From: Entamoeba invadens IP1
Lineage: Eukaryota; Evosea; Mastigamoebida; Endamoebidae
Direction: 5' to 3'
Assembly (NCBI RefSeq): GCF_000330505.1
Contig: NW_004440113.1
Location: forward strand, 458,177 to 522,176
DNA length: 64,000 nt
The position numbers were made by a program, and so were the translations under genes. Shown here piece after piece: positions 32,755 through 42,461 of this stretch. The stretch's first letter is position 1. The number at the start of each line of letters is the position of its first letter. Under the pieces are notes generated by a model. The model was not told the DNA's origin. It did not search any database and saw only the letters and a program-made list of their open reading frames with translations.

Positions 32755-34161
32755 TTAAAACCATTCAAGTAATGTGAGTTCTTTCATATTAAAAGTGACT
32801 TGGTGAGCGGTCGAGTAATCTTTTCCAGTACAAAACAAGTCGAAACCGATATTTGTATTATCCTCATAAACCACATTAAAATTAGTTGAGATGTAAGAGT
32901 CTTGATTTGAATATATAATAAAGAAACTTGGGACTGCAATGACCTCACCGACTTTGGTGTTATACAAACGTAAAGCGACGACATATTCTTTCCTTTTATA
33001 GAACACCAATGGTTTTGTATTGTAAGGATTTTTCAAAGTGAATGCGAAGTGTGCGTTTTGCTTTTTAAAGTCGACATCGGTTCGGAAGACCTCTTCCTTC
33101 TTTTTGATTTGGTTTCCGACATAAGCGCCAAACACATGTCCTTCTAACGTCGTCACAACAACCATCACATTACTTTGTTCATATATTTTGTTACTCACTA
33201 CATTACCACATAACTCGTCTGTATTTGATGAATAGATAACTCGATACTTCTCAAGTCCCACCCATTTCCCTAATACTTCCTTATAATTGTCAACAAGAGA
33301 TAACGTGTCTTCGATCTCTTCACTCTCAATTGTACACACTCCTTCCCCTATATAAGTTTTCCCTGCACTTAAAAGAACTATTTCTTCTTCTACTTCTTTC
33401 GGTGTCGGCCGGAGTGTCGCTTTGTATTGGCAACACTTCTTAATTAACTCCCAAACTCCATCAGTCAACGGGTATTTCCGCTTCGCGCAAAAGGAAAATG
33501 TGCTTGAGAAAAAGTCGAAGAAGAGGATTTTGCCGTCGTCGGAAGTGTACGGCACACTCAGTGTAAACACTTCATACAGCAAAATCCCAAACGAGAAAAT
33601 GTCCGACTCGGGGTTCTGAAGAAATTTGGAGAAGACCTCCGGCGCACGATAGACTAATCGCTTAAAGAACTGCTTTGTTGGCATTCGGTGGACGTCGAGC
33701 TTTTTGATACGTCCCGAGACAGCGAGTTTCGCGATGGAGTCGAGTGTGATATCGAGAGATGTCACGAAGATCGACGACGGTAATATATTGCCGACTATGA
33801 GTCCGAAGGAGTGGACATATCCAATAGCGCGAGAAACGTCGAGTAATACTCTGTATTTGAATGCTTCACATGAGCTCTTTAAAAACGTTTCAAAAGTTCC
33901 CATTTCGCAGAATTCAGTGACTACCGTGAATGTATTCTCATCGCGAAAAAAGTCGAAGGTTTGAATCAAACAATTTTTGTTGTTTGCTTTCAGGGTTGTG
34001 TGAATCGCATGCAAATCGCTGAATGTATAACTTTTCGAAGAAGAGTAAACTTTTAAAAAACAAAGACCGTGTGACGTGTAACAACGATAGTGAGAAGAAT
34101 CTTGTCCTTGTGGGAGAGGAATTTCTGTGTCTATGTCGACATTAGGGAGTGAAGGTATCAT
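32755..34161 (-). CDS. Pseudokinase fused to a TLDc domain
   Basis: 468 aa, single exon. Residues ~25-265 have a protein-kinase fold: FLKVYSSSKS at the VAIK position, TVVTEFCEMGTFETFL at the hinge, RAPEVFSKFLQNPESDIFSFG as APE/DxWxxG equivalent, and a C-lobe with LRPTPKEVEEE. The catalytic loop is GLIVGNILPSSIF instead of HRDLKPxN, and DFG is AVSGR, so all catalytic Asp are gone. Residues ~300-468 resemble a TLDc domain: YRVIYSSNTDELCGN, VMVVVTTLEGHVFGAYVGNQ and NAHFAFTLKNPYN. TLDc domains bind V-ATPase or act in stress responses in other eukaryotes. A scaffold role is inferred. Confidence 0.78.
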   Translation of the reverse strand: MIPSLPNVDIDTEIPLPQGQDSSHYRCYTSHGLCFLKVYSSSKSYTFSDLHAIHTTLKANNKNCLIQTFDFFRDENTFTVVTEFCEMGTFETFLKSSCEAFKYRVLLDVSRAIGYVHSFGLIVGNILPSSIFVTSLDITLDSIAKLAVSGRIKKLDVHRMPTKQFFKRLVYRAPEVFSKFLQNPESDIFSFGILLYEVFTLSVPYTSDDGKILFFDFFSSTFSFCAKRKYPLTDGVWELIKKCCQYKATLRPTPKEVEEEIVLLSAGKTYIGEGVCTIESEEIEDTLSLVDNYKEVLGKWVGLEKYRVIYSSNTDELCGNVVSNKIYEQSNVMVVVTTLEGHVFGAYVGNQIKKKEEVFRTDVDFKKQNAHFAFTLKNPYNTKPLVFYKRKEYVVALRLYNTKVGEVIAVPSFFIIYSNQDSYISTNFNVVYEDNTNIGFDLFCTGKDYSTAHQVTFNMKELTLLEWF

Positions 34162-34526
34162 CTACTCTCTATGAAAATATGATTATTATTTATTGTTATA
34201 TTATTAGTTAATATTATATTATATTATTCCTAGAAAATACTAGTTACTCTTTTGTATTAATAAATAATTTACTTTTTACTACTATTTAATTAAAACTATT
34301 GTATTGGAATTATATAGTTTTTATACTAATAAAATACCGTTGAATAGTTTGAAAAAGATAGTGACATAATCCCACAATAATAAACAATATAAGACCGATA
34401 ATTGATAATGAATAATCGAAATAAAAATAAGGGTTATTTAAAACCCTAATTTACCCGAATTCATGCGATAAAAAGACTCGATGTTGAATGAGAAAAAAGA
34501 AACAGAGAAACTGTAAATAAGAGTCA
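34162..34526. other. Intergenic region between divergent genes
   Basis: About 0.36 kb of AT-rich sequence serving two divergent promoters; no further feature seen. Confidence 0.5.
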
Positions 34527-36377
34527 ATGCCTCGAAGTATGAAAAGAGGACGTTTTCAGCGCAGGTCTAGCATTCATAAAAGTGCCAGCAAACCGGTGAC
34601 AGAGGAGGAAGTTCATGACGAGAGTGAAGAAGAAAAAGTAGAACATTTAAATGAAGAAGAAGTTGAAGAACAAGACGCCTCAGAAGACAACAAAATGAGT
34701 GAGGATGAGAAGAGTGTTTCTGAAGAGTCCAACCCTTCAGAAGACAAAGAAAAGATGTCAGAAGAGGAGAATGCCGAAGTATCTGCAGAAGACGGCGAAA
34801 CCGATGTGATGAATTTTGAAGACGTTAGTTCCGATGATGAGGCTGAAAGTGGTTCAACAATGATGGACAAAACCAAATTAGAAGAACTGAAAGAGAAAGA
34901 CCCTGATTTCTATCAATTTATGCTGAAGAACGACCCCAAACTCTTTTCCATAGAAAAGGAAACCGACGCCGAAATGGGGTGGGCGATCGATAATGAAGCC
35001 CAAATCGAACAAGAAGCCAAAGAAAAGATTCAAGAGGTGTTGGATGAAGCCGAGAAAGGTGACCCAAATGCACTTCATCAAGCGACTTTATTGTTCTATG
35101 ATGCAGTTCAAGAGCGAAGAATCGACAACCCAGCTGACTACGAGTTGGTGATGACTTTTGCGATAGAAAAGCTCCCCGAGTTGGTGATCAATAAAGTAAA
35201 TTTGTTCAAGATGTATATGCGTGGGGTCACCGACGCCTTGCTGAACATCTCGGATCAATCGATTGTGACAATCTTCATTCAGATCATCGAGCAATACAAA
35301 GACAAATTTGCCGCGTGCGACTTCTTTGCGAAAGTCATCAAATCGCTTTCGTTGTACGGGTTCGACTATTTTGCAGACGTGCGGTCACAAGCTTTAATTA
35401 CTCTTTTGAACTTAATGGAAATTAATAAGAAGAAGGACGAGGCGTTTGCAAAAGGTCTTCGTGTGATCATTGGGTCGTTCATGGAGAATGCCAAACGGTA
35501 TTCCGAGTTGACCAAAGATGGGTTTGAAGAGTCCAATTCAGTAGTTCAGAAAGTCGTCAAGATGAATGAAAAAGCGGCTTACAACAGTTTCTTTGAAGTG
35601 ATCCGCCAACTAGGGTTATCCACAAATTCCGTCATAGAGTCTGCAAAGTCAAAAATGGATCTTTTGGTCTCATTCTCTTTTATTAAAACAATCGAGTTGA
35701 TCGCGTCATGTTTGAATAACGGGAAAGAAGTGAAATTTGTGCAACTGAAGTATCCCGTTTGTGAGATCATCAACGCCGTTTTGTCGTATTTGAATGGGAC
35801 GAATTATACCCCAGCTATATTACACATCTCGAAAGTACTTCTGATGTTGGCAACACCACAAAATTACACTAGCCCAGTCCCTTACTTGCTGAAGGCTTTG
35901 AATTTCCTTTCAATGATTTACATTCGTGGCGGCGATATCAAAACAGTCAACTCGACAAAATTGAAAGCAAAGGATATTAAGAACAAAATCGGAGGAACGT
36001 TCGGAAAGGCAGAATTGTCACGGAATAAGACAAAAGCCTTCTCCGAGTTCGAATTTGAATATTCACTGATGTCCACAAACGACGACGAGAGAAACCCAAG
36101 TTACGTGAAAAATGCGACGGATATCATCTTCAAACAGTTCGATGAATTCTACGCTATTTATAAGCATTCCATCGCATTCCCTGAACTCGTGTGTAACACA
36201 GTAAAGTCATTAAAGAAGATCATAAGATCGTCGAAAATAGTCTTCTTAGTGGAGCAGTGCAAAGTGTATGTCGCCAAGTTGATGAAAATGTCCGACGCAG
36301 TGAAAGCTAAAAGAAAAAATGTTTCATTCGGGCCGTTCGACTTAAATAAAGTCGATGAGTTCGAAAAGGAATTCTAA
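34527..36377 (+). CDS. NOC2: NOC2-like ribosome biogenesis protein
   Basis: 616 aa, single exon. A basic N-terminus (MPRSMKRGRFQRR) and an acidic stretch to residue ~110 are followed by LEELKEKDPDFYQFMLKNDP, the start of the Noc2 conserved region. The body is HEAT-like helices. The C-terminus has the family block SKTKAF-like SEFEFEYSL, then KHSIAFPELVCNTVKSLKKI and a final RRKNVSF-like KAKRKNVSFGPFDLNKVDEF. Noc2 pairs with Noc1 or Noc3 in nucleolar export of pre-60S particles. Family call is strong by motif order and length (yeast Noc2 is somewhat longer). Confidence 0.86.
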   Translation: MPRSMKRGRFQRRSSIHKSASKPVTEEEVHDESEEEKVEHLNEEEVEEQDASEDNKMSEDEKSVSEESNPSEDKEKMSEEENAEVSAEDGETDVMNFEDVSSDDEAESGSTMMDKTKLEELKEKDPDFYQFMLKNDPKLFSIEKETDAEMGWAIDNEAQIEQEAKEKIQEVLDEAEKGDPNALHQATLLFYDAVQERRIDNPADYELVMTFAIEKLPELVINKVNLFKMYMRGVTDALLNISDQSIVTIFIQIIEQYKDKFAACDFFAKVIKSLSLYGFDYFADVRSQALITLLNLMEINKKKDEAFAKGLRVIIGSFMENAKRYSELTKDGFEESNSVVQKVVKMNEKAAYNSFFEVIRQLGLSTNSVIESAKSKMDLLVSFSFIKTIELIASCLNNGKEVKFVQLKYPVCEIINAVLSYLNGTNYTPAILHISKVLLMLATPQNYTSPVPYLLKALNFLSMIYIRGGDIKTVNSTKLKAKDIKNKIGGTFGKAELSRNKTKAFSEFEFEYSLMSTNDDERNPSYVKNATDIIFKQFDEFYAIYKHSIAFPELVCNTVKSLKKIIRSSKIVFLVEQCKVYVAKLMKMSDAVKAKRKNVSFGPFDLNKVDEFEKEF

Positions 36378-36614
36378 GCTCTGATTGATTTATTCGTTTG
36401 ACTTTCTGCTGTCTTGTTTCTTTTATAGCATGTAATGACAAATTCTATATATAATACTAAATTAACTAGATGTTTAGAATTTGTTATTTTAGTTTTTTTG
36501 TTCAAAGTTTGATTCTATTTTTATTAACAAGTATCAATAACACAGTAAGTATGGTACTTTTATAATTTCTTTTACTATTATTAATGGAATAAAAACGAGG
36601 ATAATAAAAGTGAG

Positions 36615-37481
36615 TTAATCTTGTGGGGTGTCGACATATTTCATTTTCCAAGGATTGTATTTCTGAAGAATAGAAATCTCGGTGACGCCATCCTCTGTCA
36701 TGTATATGACATTTGGTTTCCAGTATATAATAATATTTTTATTAATTCCTTTATACCAAAAACGAGAACACAAAGTGATTTTTTTGTTTGTTAAAATGTC
36801 AGGAATTTGTTGGAATGAAGTGAGTTCTTTAATATTCTTGCAAATGATCACTACTCTTCCAATTTTGTAATCCTGAAGATTTTTAAAGGGTTCAATGTCT
36901 ATATTACCAGTCAATTTTATTTTGAGAATTAAGACGTCAATCTCCAAATTCTCGGGTATGAGTTTTTGGAGCTGGAACTGGTAAAGTGTGTCAATGGTTA
37001 AACACAACTTGTGAATTTTTTTAAACGCTTCCAAAGAAACAAAATCGGATTTCTGTTCGACTTTAGTTATTGTGTATTTAATTCGTGCTTCGTATAATTC
37101 TTTTGTGACGTTTTGTGAAATGTAAAAATTAATTGGCTTGCAAGAGACCTCTGGAAGTGTTGTTGGCGTGGAGCAACGTGGGTAAAATTGCATGGTCTCT
37201 GTTGTCAAAACAGTCACTTTTCGGTTTGAGAAAAGTGACATCTCCTGATTAAAACGTTTTTCTAAAAGTTCCTCTTTGGCGTCTTCGTCCATGTCACTCT
37301 CCTCGGAGTTATCGTCGGAATTTTTGGCCACCAATTCGGGAAATAATTTATACCCTGCGTTTTGGAATGACGTGGAGAATGCTTCTTGCACGGTTTTGTT
37401 CAACAAAACGAATGTGCGGGCTGTTATGATGTCCTCCAAAAAAGGTAACATCGTTTTGTATTCAATAGCAGTAAATTTCAT
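36615..37481 (-). CDS. Unidentified, possibly F-box/LRR-like Entamoeba family protein
   Basis: 288 aa. The N-terminus (FTAIEYKTMLPFLEDIITAR, then LLNKTVQEAFS) is like the short helical start of the large Entamoeba families that precede leucine-rich repeats, and the middle has LRR-like spacing (LTGNIDIEPFKNLQDYKIGR). An acidic patch EESDMDEDAKEE occurs near residue 60. No catalytic motif is seen. Assignment is tentative; treat as hypothetical. Confidence 0.5.
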   Translation of the reverse strand: MKFTAIEYKTMLPFLEDIITARTFVLLNKTVQEAFSTSFQNAGYKLFPELVAKNSDDNSEESDMDEDAKEELLEKRFNQEMSLFSNRKVTVLTTETMQFYPRCSTPTTLPEVSCKPINFYISQNVTKELYEARIKYTITKVEQKSDFVSLEAFKKIHKLCLTIDTLYQFQLQKLIPENLEIDVLILKIKLTGNIDIEPFKNLQDYKIGRVVIICKNIKELTSFQQIPDILTNKKITLCSRFWYKGINKNIIIYWKPNVIYMTEDGVTEISILQKYNPWKMKYVDTPQD

Positions 37482-37945
37482 CGTGTCGAGTTTTTGTCAG
37501 TTTCTTTTTTTTTTGGAAAAAGAGAAAATATTAAAATAGATTTTAAATAATTAAAATGAATTATATTTATTTCTATAACAAATAACACAATTTATTATTG
37601 TTATTATAATTACTCATTCATTGTTATAATATTTTTAATTATTATAAATAACTAAAAACTTTAGTGTGAGGAATATGAATAAAAAAACAGAAAAAAATAC
37701 TATTAAAAGTAAATACTTTTATTATTAAAGTATTACTATTACTTTTTTTCAAATAAAACCTCATACCGACAAACATCAAACTATTCAAATAATCACAGAC
37801 AACCTTTAAAATAAAACCTCAAAAAACCATATTAAACTATAAAAAATTATTGATGTAACCATTCGAAAGACAAAAGATTGAGTCTTAATTGGTGTTGTTT
37901 AGAATAGACTCTTAAACAACTCAACATCTTCAATACAGACAGAAA
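37482..37945. other. AT-rich intergenic region
   Basis: About 0.46 kb between divergent genes; rich in TTATTA-type repeats, no feature supported. Confidence 0.5.
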
Positions 37946-38614
37946 GTGGATATGGAAGAGTATACTTCAGCATTTATAAAAGTCCCAATCAAGAAAGTTT
38001 CAGTAGATGTCTATGAGGTTGAAGCCATGTCGATTCTGTCGACCAGTACGATACAGTCGAGTTCATCAGAGATGTCTAAATTACCACAAAATACCAGAAG
38101 AACAAAGCCAGAAGAGCTTTGTTTAGCAAAAAGAGCCTCAACCGATAGAGACTCTGCTCAACAAGGATTTCTATTGGGTATATTGATGTGTTATGACTTC
38201 ACCATTAAAATTAGAAGACTCTATAAGAAAGGGCACAAGACTCATCAACTCTTTGTTATAGAGTCTATATCTAAAAATGGGACAGTTTATTTCAAAGCAC
38301 CCACCACTGATAATAAAAGTGGTGATAAGAAACTAATGCGTCGTAACTTAGATGCTATGACAAATAACAGTCTCTTAAACATCGTTCAATATGAGTGTGC
38401 TACTAAACTCGACTTAAAACGAGGAAAAAGAAGCAATTTATGCACTGAGATGAAAAGGATCCAAGCCATTCAATTTCACAATGATTTATTTAAAGCACAA
38501 GACATTTTAAGACATGGGCTTTTTATTAACGAGTCAATACTTAATAAAATGACTCCAGAAGGCTGTGAATTAACTTCAAATGACAAACCATACCTTACTA
38601 GTTGTCTTTATTAA
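37946..38614 (+). CDS. Unidentified 222-aa protein
   Basis: I do not recognise this protein. From ATG 37946 it has a Ser-rich N-terminal third, then a basic alpha/beta region: GFLLGILMCYDFTIKIRRLY, KKGHKTHQLFVIESISKNGT and VYFKAPTTDNKSGDKKLMRR. Many Lys/Arg in the last half suggest nucleic-acid or phospholipid binding, but this is inference. A four-fold imperfect TATTATAAAC repeat lies just after its stop (38655-38695). Confidence 0.5.
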   Translation: MDMEEYTSAFIKVPIKKVSVDVYEVEAMSILSTSTIQSSSSEMSKLPQNTRRTKPEELCLAKRASTDRDSAQQGFLLGILMCYDFTIKIRRLYKKGHKTHQLFVIESISKNGTVYFKAPTTDNKSGDKKLMRRNLDAMTNNSLLNIVQYECATKLDLKRGKRSNLCTEMKRIQAIQFHNDLFKAQDILRHGLFINESILNKMTPEGCELTSNDKPYLTSCLY

Positions 38615-38875
38615 AAATGTTATTGATTGGATTGATTTTTTTTTAGTTATTTATAACTATTATAAACTATTATAAACTATTATAAACTATTTTAAATGGT
38701 ATTGAATAACACAAAACGATTAAAATGTTTTTTAAAGGCGTTTTTGAAATGAAAAATGTTTTTCAATTGATAACAAAGAAGAAAACAACCCACGTGGAGT
38801 GATAACCCCGCCAATCAAAAGAGAGCCATATACCTTGAAAAAAACTGCTAGTTGGAAGGAAACTAGATTCTCAAA

Positions 38876-39174
38876 ATGAGTTGGAAATGCGCGTTGTGTG
38901 GTTTGTTAATGCCAAGCAATTCTTTTAATGGACTTTTCAAGTGGTATTCTTACACTTAGGGAAATCAGTCTATTTTGCTGAACGTAAGCAAGCAGAAGGC
39001 AAAGATTGGCACAATATATGTTTCAATCAATACTACAAAAAGAAAAGACAAACTGATTCGGAAAAACAGAACGCAGAGTATTTAAAGGTCGCAGATGTGT
39101 GCCCAGAGTGCGGGGAATTACGTAAAGACTCAGAAGTACGCTTTTGCGCTGGTTGTGGTTATAAATTCCAATAA
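38876..39174 (+). CDS. Small LIM-like/zinc-ribbon protein
   Basis: Two exons, 38876-38900 and 38960-39174, give 79 aa. The splice joins MSWKCALCG to KSVYFAERKQAEGKDWHNIC, producing a LIM-type first zinc finger (C-x2-C, then H-x2-C). Instead of the second LIM finger, residues ~50-79 form a zinc ribbon, CPECGELRKDSEVRFCAGCG. LIM fingers mediate protein contacts, often with the cytoskeleton. The intron of 59 nt has GTTTGTTAAT and TAG. The Cys pair restored by splicing supports the model. Confidence 0.75.
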
Positions 39175-39411
39175 GTGTTGATCGTTTTTTGTTAACACAT
39201 TTCTCACAGTACCCTCTTTTTTTCTTGTTTCTTTCTCGTCAGAATTTGGTTAACATTATTATTATGATAAGACTCTGTATAATTCCTCATATTTATTAAC
39301 TTCCACATTTTTTAGCCTATCACTACGAAAAATTCTCTTGCAAAATTAGAGTTTATATGAATCTTTTTCAAGTTTGAACTTCATAGTAGTTCTATATATA
39401 AATAAAATAAA

Positions 39412-39880
39412 ATTTATATTATATATTATATATTATATATTATATATTATATATTATATATTATATATTATATATTATATATTATATATTATATATTATA
39501 TATTATATATTATATATTATATATTATATATGATATATGATATATTATATATTATATATTATATATTATATATTATATATTATATATTATATATTATATA
39601 TTATATATTATATATTATATATTATATATTATATATTATATATTATATATTATATATGATATATTATATATTATATATTATATATTATATATTATATATT
39701 ATATATTATATATTATATATTATATATTATATATTATATATTATATATTATATATTATATATTATATATTATATATTATATATTATATATTATATATTAT
39801 ATATTATATATTATATATTATATATTATATATTATATATTATATATTATATATTATATATGATATATGATATATTATATT
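39412..39880. repeat. 7-bp minisatellite (TATATTA)n, about 65 units
   Basis: About 470 bp made of the 7-bp unit TATATTA repeated head to tail, with occasional GATATAT variants near 39531, 39655 and 39861. Because 21 bases are three units, one frame stays open across it and reads as a YILYIIY repeat; this is a by-product, not a gene. Confidence 0.97.
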
Positions 39881-39935
39881 AAATTAAACTATACAACAAC
39901 CAATCAGTTCACACACAACAACATTATAATATGAT

Positions 39936-42461
39936 TCACAAATCCTTATCAAATACATCTATAAAATCAGAAACGGCGTTCTTGTATTTGTCATAGAAAG
40001 TGTCTTGGACAATCCCATGTTGAATCACGACAATCACTTTACAAAAGTTAACAACTTTTTGACTAGTTGGCTTCATTTTGGTGAATCTCTTCATTTGCTC
40101 AGAAACTTTTTTCACTCGCTCATTCCCCATTTCGCCCAACGTCTCGCAGTCGATGCAAACAACAACAAATTCTGCACCAAATGCATCCAATTCATTCCTT
40201 CGCTCTTCAAGACTGTTGACGTGAAGATACAACACACTCCGCTCTGTTATTTCTTTCTCCAATATTTCTTTAGTACCCACCTCGTTTTGGTCATCGCCGA
40301 TATTCACTATTATCACCTTCTCGACGCCAATAACATCTCTCATGTACTTCACGCCAACCCCAGTGTAATTCAAGAAATACGTCTCACCCAAATTTTCAAC
40401 GCTCTTCATACACGACATGTGGTTGGGAATGTCGATGCCGCTCTTTTTCATCACGACAACAATTGCCTTTTCTTTATCGTCATATTCAGGTGACAATTTA
40501 ATGACGATTTGTTCGTCGGAGTTCTCCTTATAATCGCAGCGCTTCTCTAACACGCCACCCTTCTCTATTTTTCCCCCTTTAAGACCCGTAAAAATATATC
40601 CTACTTTAACTCCTTCATTCTGCCCAAGCAATCTGATGCACTCACAAAACGCCTCACTGATTTCCTTTGAGATTTTAATCATAAAAACGCTTTTTGCGTA
40701 TTCTTCGTCGTAGACCCGATCTTCAATAAACAACGCAATTTGGAGTTTCACACTCCACTCGACTTTTTTATTCAATTTCTCCACAGCATTTAAACACTCA
40801 CAAAATTCTTGTGTATGGCATTTATTTATAAGCTCGTCGCTCACCATTTTATTACTATCGCGAACACTTATACTGCCGTCTTCACTCCCTTTTAAGTGTA
40901 ACATCTCGACTATCGATTCCCCTTTCGTCACTTCTGGACACAAAAAGTAGTTCGTCTCCGTCTGACTAAATAAAATGACGCCACGTTTCTCCAACGTGTT
41001 TTGTATTAAAGGCCTTTGCGTCGAAATTTCAAAGCGCCATTTGACCTCCAAAGCGCGCGGAAATACGACGCCGAGAAATTGAACGATCCGTTTGATGTTC
41101 TCCTTCCTCTTCACGACTTTCTCGACGCGTCGCTCCCGCTCGACGCGCATTTTCTCGGCAAGGTCTTTTCCCTCCTCCGTCAGAAATCTCTCGACGCGCT
41201 TTGTCGCGGCGTCGCGGACGATCGTGACTTGCCGCCGCAACACGTTCTCGCGCTCTTTCTCTCCTTTTAAAAGACACACTCCACATTTCCAATGTGCGGA
41301 TGGTTGTTGCAGATTTGTGTTATTGACTTCTGAGATGATCTTCTGGCATTCCGCGCAGAACACATTACGACATGACGAGCAGATGTAAATAGGCTTCTTG
41401 TTATGATAACCAAAGCACAAAGCGCATCTCCCGTCATTCCCCGTCTTAATGTAATTAGCAAGAGGATGATATTTAATCAAATTACATGGCTCTATTAACT
41501 CAAGGGTTTCTGTAGAGAGCACTAATTGCTTATCTAAGATCGCTTTCCTCATCAATTTCTGAATGATCTTGTAATGCGATAAACATATGTAAACATCTAA
41601 TGGACGGATAAAAGGTATCACACAATAAACCTCTTTCTCACATTTCCCAAAACAACACCTCTTCCCTTCATAACGGGTCATTTCAGTCACTTGGGGTACT
41701 AATTGATCGTACTTCGGATACGTCGACAAGTCGGAATAACTACTCAATTTCTCGGGATATGGCGGATCAAATTTTTGAGCAAAATTTTGAGCAAATTGCG
41801 GCTGAAACGGATTGTCGAGATTTTCAATTGCTGGTTTTTCAAGTTGATCGAATTTTTCGGTCTTTGTGAAATTTTGTGGAAGTTCTTCCGGTGTTCGCTG
41901 AAAGATTTTTTTATCGGCAGAAATGTCGGGACTTGATTTTTCGACTTTTTCAATTTTCGACTTTTTAATCTCGAAGAGAGACTCTTTGTCCTCTTCGAAA
42001 GTGCTTTCCGTTGTCTTTCTTTTGGTTTTTGATTCTTCCGGGACTTTATCGGAGGGTTTTCTCTTCTGTGGCGGGATTTTCGCGACTTTCAATTCTTTGG
42101 AGTGCCATTCACAGATTTGGTAGTGCGAATAATTGTCGTTGTGACGATTTAAATAGGACTCTGGGAGTTGATACTCTCGAGCACTTTCAGTACAACCAAT
42201 AACACTACAAGTCATAGACTCCAACGCCTTCTTAAAATGTTTCTTACACAAACACCAATCAGTCGGTAAAGTGTTAGTTAATTCACTCCGGATTTTAAAC
42301 GTCCCTTCTACCCGCCGAAGGGGTACTACACCAGCATTCCGACACTTGTGAAGACAACACCGTGGTGTTTGCGAAGAGTCATGCTCTTGGCGATCCATCC
42401 CTTTTTCTGTTTTGCGCTTTTCGAGTTGGAAAAGAAGCTGTGAGTAAATTCTTTTGGTCAT
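39936..42461 (-). CDS. ADD/PHD-like zinc protein fused to a degenerate HDAC-like domain
   Basis: 841 aa, single exon. Residues ~34-120 and ~268-297 hold Cys/His clusters of a repeated type (CCLHKC, WCLCKKH, CSVIGC, ICEWH; CCFGKC, ICLSH). Residues 346-397 form an ADD/PHD-like module: CALCFGYHNKKPIYICSSCR, then FCAEC and HWKCGVC, which in ATRX and DNMT3 reads histone H3. A basic coiled coil follows (~400-460). Residues ~700-841 align with the second half of class II HDACs: KVIIVNIGDDQNEVGTKEI, SVLYLHV, AEFVVVCIDCETL and KVIVVIQHG, but no metal-binding Asp/His remains. A chromatin scaffold role is inferred from these parts. Confidence 0.72.
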   Translation of the reverse strand: MTKRIYSQLLFQLEKRKTEKGMDRQEHDSSQTPRCCLHKCRNAGVVPLRRVEGTFKIRSELTNTLPTDWCLCKKHFKKALESMTCSVIGCTESAREYQLPESYLNRHNDNYSHYQICEWHSKELKVAKIPPQKRKPSDKVPEESKTKRKTTESTFEEDKESLFEIKKSKIEKVEKSSPDISADKKIFQRTPEELPQNFTKTEKFDQLEKPAIENLDNPFQPQFAQNFAQKFDPPYPEKLSSYSDLSTYPKYDQLVPQVTEMTRYEGKRCCFGKCEKEVYCVIPFIRPLDVYICLSHYKIIQKLMRKAILDKQLVLSTETLELIEPCNLIKYHPLANYIKTGNDGRCALCFGYHNKKPIYICSSCRNVFCAECQKIISEVNNTNLQQPSAHWKCGVCLLKGEKERENVLRRQVTIVRDAATKRVERFLTEEGKDLAEKMRVERERRVEKVVKRKENIKRIVQFLGVVFPRALEVKWRFEISTQRPLIQNTLEKRGVILFSQTETNYFLCPEVTKGESIVEMLHLKGSEDGSISVRDSNKMVSDELINKCHTQEFCECLNAVEKLNKKVEWSVKLQIALFIEDRVYDEEYAKSVFMIKISKEISEAFCECIRLLGQNEGVKVGYIFTGLKGGKIEKGGVLEKRCDYKENSDEQIVIKLSPEYDDKEKAIVVVMKKSGIDIPNHMSCMKSVENLGETYFLNYTGVGVKYMRDVIGVEKVIIVNIGDDQNEVGTKEILEKEITERSVLYLHVNSLEERRNELDAFGAEFVVVCIDCETLGEMGNERVKKVSEQMKRFTKMKPTSQKVVNFCKVIVVIQHGIVQDTFYDKYKNAVSDFIDVFDKDL

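Noticed and set aside
39374..39862. 162-aa open frame YILYIIY repeats
   Set aside because: It is only the translation of the 7-bp minisatellite; any unit of 7 bases without a stop in three frames gives this.
41016..41461. Several arginine-rich frames opposite the ADD/HDAC-like gene
   Set aside because: Antisense shadows of its GC-rich coiled-coil region.
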